A stretch of DNA of 33,774 bases from Nitrospirota bacterium (GTDB lineage: Bacteria > Nitrospirota > Thermodesulfovibrionia > Thermodesulfovibrionales > JdFR-85), in assembly GCA_015492515.1 (NCBI GenBank), contig WGEZ01000101.1, positions 1 through 33,774 of the forward strand, written 5' to 3'. Both the position numbers and the translations under genes were made by a program. Below are positions 33,266-33,774 of this stretch, in pieces. The notes beneath the pieces are model-generated. The model was not told the origin of the DNA. It worked only from the letters and a program-made list of their open reading frames with translations, and ran no database searches. How positions within the stretch are numbered: position 1 is the first letter of the stretch; every line of letters starts with the position of its first letter.

Positions 33266-33774
33266 CTACGTGCCCATCTCCCAGCTGTGGAGGTAACGCC
33301 TCTGTTCCGGGGTGAGCCTGTCTATCTTGATCCCCATCGCCTTCAGCTTCAGACGGGCGATCCTCCTGTCTATCTCCGGAGGGACGCTGTAGACACGGTT
33401 GTCCAGCCTCCCGCGGTTTCTTACTATGTACTGGCAGCAGAGGGCCTGGTTTGCGAAGCTCATGTCCATCACCGCGGAGGGGTGTCCCTCGGCTGCAGCG
33501 AGGTTTATCAGCCTCCCCTCGCCGAGCAGATAGATCCGTCTGCCGCTCTTCAGGGTGAACTCCTGGACGAACTCCCTCACCTTCCGTGAGGCCTTTGAAA
33601 GGGACTTCAAGCCCTCGATATCGATCTCGACGTTGAAGTGTCCCGAGTTGCAGACGATGGCGCCGTCCTTCATTACCCTGAAGCAGTCCTTCGAGATCAC
33701 GTTTATGTCGCCTGTGACGGTTACGAAGATGTCCCCGATCCTTGAGGCCTCCCGTACGGGCATCACCTCGTAGC
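33266..33774 (-). CDS. ahcY: Adenosylhomocysteinase (partial, N-terminus beyond right edge)
   Basis: This is the C-terminal 169 or so residues of the NAD-dependent enzyme that splits S-adenosylhomocysteine into homocysteine and adenosine. Visible family motifs are [52 protein letters not shown] and [10 protein letters not shown]. The protein ends [16 protein letters not shown]. It lacks the KPxHYRY-type tail of the common bacterial and eukaryotic enzyme, and this ending resembles archaeal and Thermotoga-type enzymes. The frame is open to base 33774, so the start lies outside. It is convergent with the second cheY. Confidence 0.93.
   Translation of the reverse strand, partial: YEVMPVREASRIGDIFVTVTGDINVISKDCFRVMKDGAIVCNSGHFNVEIDIEGLKSLSKASRKVREFVQEFTLKSGRRIYLLGEGRLINLAAAEGHPSAVMDMSFANQALCCQYIVRNRGRLDNRVYSVPPEIDRRIARLKLKAMGIKIDRLTPEQRRYLHSWEMGT

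Noticed and set aside
1-33774. CRISPR array, insertion sequence, tRNA or rRNA gene
   Set aside because: I saw no regularly spaced repeats, transposase motifs, terminal inverted repeats or tRNA-like cloverleaf in the gaps. The window is almost entirely filled with genes.

Overview
The window is a stretch of a GC-rich bacterial chromosome. It carries cell-envelope genes on the minus strand (left and centre) and a chemotaxis operon on the plus strand (right). Several things point to a Gram-negative, possibly thermophilic bacterium of the Desulfobacterota/Nitrospirota type: type II secretion genes including gspN, a meso-diaminopimelate-type MurE (DNPR motif), a chemoreceptor with a haem-c motif in its sensor, heavy AGG/ATA codon use and an archaeal-style S-adenosylhomocysteinase. 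No rRNA or marker gene settles the lineage, so this is inference.

Bases 1-13250 (minus strand, so read right to left) are a classical division and cell-wall (dcw) cluster: mraZ, rsmH, ftsL, ftsI, a fused murE-murF, mraY, murD, ftsW, murG, murC and a murB cut by the left edge. Most genes overlap or abut by 1-14 bases, so translation is probably coupled. A sigma70-type promoter and three MraZ boxes lie in front of mraZ, and a fourth box in the opposite orientation lies upstream of the -35 element.

Bases 13297-18997 (minus strand) carry gspN, gspM, gspL and gspK, the assembly-platform and minor-pseudopilin end of a type II secretion system, without gspC-J. Upstream of them are an endonuclease Q-like PHP nuclease, a nitroreductase and a Yip1-family membrane protein. 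The nuclease ends in QATLF, which looks like a sliding-clamp-binding peptide.

Bases 19182-21060 (plus strand) form a small operon: an 80-residue winged-helix protein, an 89-residue protein of unknown function coupled to it by an ATGA overlap, and rmuC. The promoter's -10 element sits inside a perfect 16-bp palindrome, which suggests autoregulation. A 323-base hairpin-rich gap follows.

Bases 21384-33261 (plus strand) are a complete chemotaxis set: cheY, cheA, cheW, two chemoreceptors, a HEAT-repeat protein, cheR, cheB and a second cheY. The first receptor is unusual: it has a CxxCH motif in its periplasmic domain and a PhnD-like solute-binding domain after the cytoplasmic signalling domain. 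No flagellar or pilus gene is in view, so the output of the pathway is unknown. The right edge holds the convergent 3' part of ahcY.

The strongest candidates for something little described are the haem/PhnD chemoreceptor, the winged-helix/unknown/RmuC operon with its operator, and the nuclease with the clamp-like tail.
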